7,064 nucleotides of DNA from an uncultured Oscillospiraceae bacterium (GTDB lineage Bacteria; Bacillota; Clostridia; Oscillospirales; Oscillospiraceae), in contig CANQZF010000089.1 of assembly GCA_947628265.1 (NCBI GenBank), forward strand, positions 1 to 7,064, read 5' to 3'. Each line of letters opens with the position of its first letter. The first letter of the stretch is position 1. The position numbers and the translations under genes were made by a program. The notes beneath the pieces were generated by a model. The model was given only the letters and a program-made list of their open reading frames with translations. It was not told where the DNA came from and ran no database searches. Below are positions 5,793 to 7,064 of this stretch, one piece after another.

Positions 5793-7064
5793 GTGAGCTA
5801 CATACGACGTGAGATAACGAGCGAGGAATTGGAGCGCCAGGAGCGCTATATGGAGGAGGTGGCGGAGCTCTCCGCCGCCCGTCAGACCCCGCCCCTGGCG
5901 CTGGTGGACACCTACGGCTGCCAGCAAAACGAGGCGGACAGCGAAAAGCTCCGGGGGATGCTCCAAAAAATGGGCTACGCCATGACGGAAAGCGAGGCGG
6001 AGGCGGACGTCATCGTCATCAACACCTGCGCCGTCCGGGAGCACGCCGAGCAGCGGGTCTTAGGCAACGTGGGGGCGCTGACCCACACGAAAAAGGCGAA
6101 ACCCTCCCAGCTCATCTGCCTTTGCGGGTGCATGATGCAGGAGGCGGGGATGGCGGAGAAAATAAAAAACTCCTACCGCCACGTCTCCCTGGTGTTCGGG
6201 CCCCACGAGCTCTGGCGGTTCCCGGAGTTCCTGCTGAAGCTCCTTCGGGGCGGGAAGCGCATTTTTGAGACCTCCCCCTCCGACGGCTGCGTCACCGAGG
6301 GGCTGCCCTCCAAGCGGGACAGCTCCGTCAAGGCGTGGCTGCCCATCATGTACGGCTGCAACAACTTCTGCTCCTACTGCGTCGTCCCCTACGTCCGGGG
6401 CCGGGAGCGCTCGAGGCGGGCGGAGGACGTCTTAAAGGAGGCCCGCTCTCTGGTGGAGGCGGGGTATAAGGACATCACCTTACTCGGCCAGAACGTCAAC
6501 TCCTACGGCAAGGACCTGCCGGGGGAGCCGGATTTCTCGGACCTCATTTCCGAGATAAACGCCATTCCCGGGGATTTTCTCATCCGCTTCATGACCAGCC
6601 ACCCCAAGGACGCCGGGGAGAAGCTCTTCTCCACCATGGCAAGGTGCAAAAAATGCGCCCGGCACATCCACCTGCCCTTCCAGTCGGGGTCAAACCGGGT
6701 GCTCGCGGCCATGAACCGGCGCTACACCCGGGAGAGCTATCTGGAGCTTGTGGACATGGCCCGGCGGTATATGCCCGACCTCGTGCTGACCAGCGACGTC
6801 ATCGTGGGCTTCCCCGGGGAGACGCAGGAGGAGTTTGAGGAAACCTTATCTTTGGTGGAAAAGGTCCGTTTCGACGCCCTTTTCACCTTCATTTTCTCCC
6901 CCCGGCGCGGCACCCCCGCCGCCTCCATGCTGGACCCGGTGACCCGGGAGGAGAAGCAGCGGTGGTTCGACAGGCTCATCGCCCTCCAGAACGCCGTCTC
7001 CGAGGAGAAGCACGCCGCCTACGTGGGCAGCGTCCACCGGGTCCTCATCGACGGCGAGGACGGG
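5793..7064 (+). CDS. miaB: tRNA-2-methylthio-N6-dimethylallyladenosine synthase MiaB, 3' end cut off
   Basis: 424 codons are present with no stop before the window edge; roughly the last TRAM-domain residues are missing. MiaB is a radical-SAM methylthiotransferase that converts i6A37, made by MiaA, to ms2i6A37. The N-terminal domain has the three cluster cysteines in DTYGCQQNEAD (Cys43), NTCAVREHAEQR (Cys79) and CGCMMQE (Cys113). The radical-SAM core has YGCNNFCSYCVVPYVRGRERSR with Cys189, Cys193 and Cys196. VKAWLPIMYG, LLGQNVNSYG, HLPFQSGSN, MNRRYTRE and SDVIVGFPGET are typical of MiaB and set it apart from RimO and MtaB. The start is GTG at 5793, with GGAG 9 bases upstream and an in-frame stop at 5775; the next ATG would remove 19 residues of the charged N-terminal extension. 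It diverges from the alr-like gene. mutS often follows miaB in Firmicutes but is not visible here. Confidence 0.97.
   Translation, partial: MSYIRREITSEELERQERYMEEVAELSAARQTPPLALVDTYGCQQNEADSEKLRGMLQKMGYAMTESEAEADVIVINTCAVREHAEQRVLGNVGALTHTKKAKPSQLICLCGCMMQEAGMAEKIKNSYRHVSLVFGPHELWRFPEFLLKLLRGGKRIFETSPSDGCVTEGLPSKRDSSVKAWLPIMYGCNNFCSYCVVPYVRGRERSRRAEDVLKEARSLVEAGYKDITLLGQNVNSYGKDLPGEPDFSDLISEINAIPGDFLIRFMTSHPKDAGEKLFSTMARCKKCARHIHLPFQSGSNRVLAAMNRRYTRESYLELVDMARRYMPDLVLTSDVIVGFPGETQEEFEETLSLVEKVRFDALFTFIFSPRRGTPAASMLDPVTREEKQRWFDRLIALQNAVSEEKHAAYVGSVHRVLIDGEDG

Noticed and set aside
5769..6044. Minus-strand frame of 91 codons at the start of miaB
   Set aside because: It is antisense to the N-terminal domain of MiaB with its conserved cysteines, and there is no ribosome binding site or family match.

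Overview
This 7,064-bp window looks like ordinary chromosome from a GC-rich member of the Clostridia. I infer an Oscillospiraceae-type gut anaerobe from the gene content, the clostridial style of Hfq, MutL and MiaB, and GC-rich genes separated by very AT-rich promoter islands. I cannot fix the species. The window is almost fully coding: the longest non-coding stretch is 132 bp, between positions 5660 and 5793. I see no insertion sequence, phage gene, CRISPR array, tRNA or rRNA.

Layout, left to right. Minus strand: the 5' end of a YggS-type PLP protein (1-158), then a single-pass HlyD-like membrane adaptor (162-1343). These two appear to start a transcription unit that leaves the window on the left. 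They have their own good sigma-A-type promoter at 1379-1407, just after hfq. To the right, still on the minus strand, lie hfq (1415-1687), miaA (1747-2685), mutL (2682-4598) and an alanine-racemase-like gene (4605-5660). These four run as one tightly packed unit, transcribed alr-like, mutL, miaA, hfq. mutL and miaA overlap by ATGA, and the alr-like stop codon lies inside the mutL ribosome binding site. On the plus strand, miaB starts with GTG at 5793 and runs off the right edge. The alr-like gene and miaB diverge from a 132-bp AT-rich region in which their two predicted promoters overlap.

How the genes fit together. MiaA and MiaB catalyse successive steps of ms2i6A37 modification in tRNA. MutL is the mismatch-repair mediator, with endonuclease motifs and a sliding-clamp motif. 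Hfq is the RNA chaperone. The miaA-hfq and mutL-miaA pairings are ancient and widely conserved. In many Firmicutes the order is miaB-mutS-mutL-miaA-hfq, all codirectional. Here the set is split into two divergent arms, and mutS, if linked, would lie beyond the right edge next to miaB.

The main oddity is the alr-like gene. It has the overall layout of a fold-type III alanine racemase, but the PLP-binding lysine is replaced by threonine, several other active-site residues are changed, and the C-terminal domain is shortened. It is intact, has a proper ribosome binding site and is coupled to mutL. It therefore looks like a maintained pseudoenzyme or repurposed protein rather than a decaying gene. 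I see no other candidate for a new system; the rest is recognisable housekeeping.
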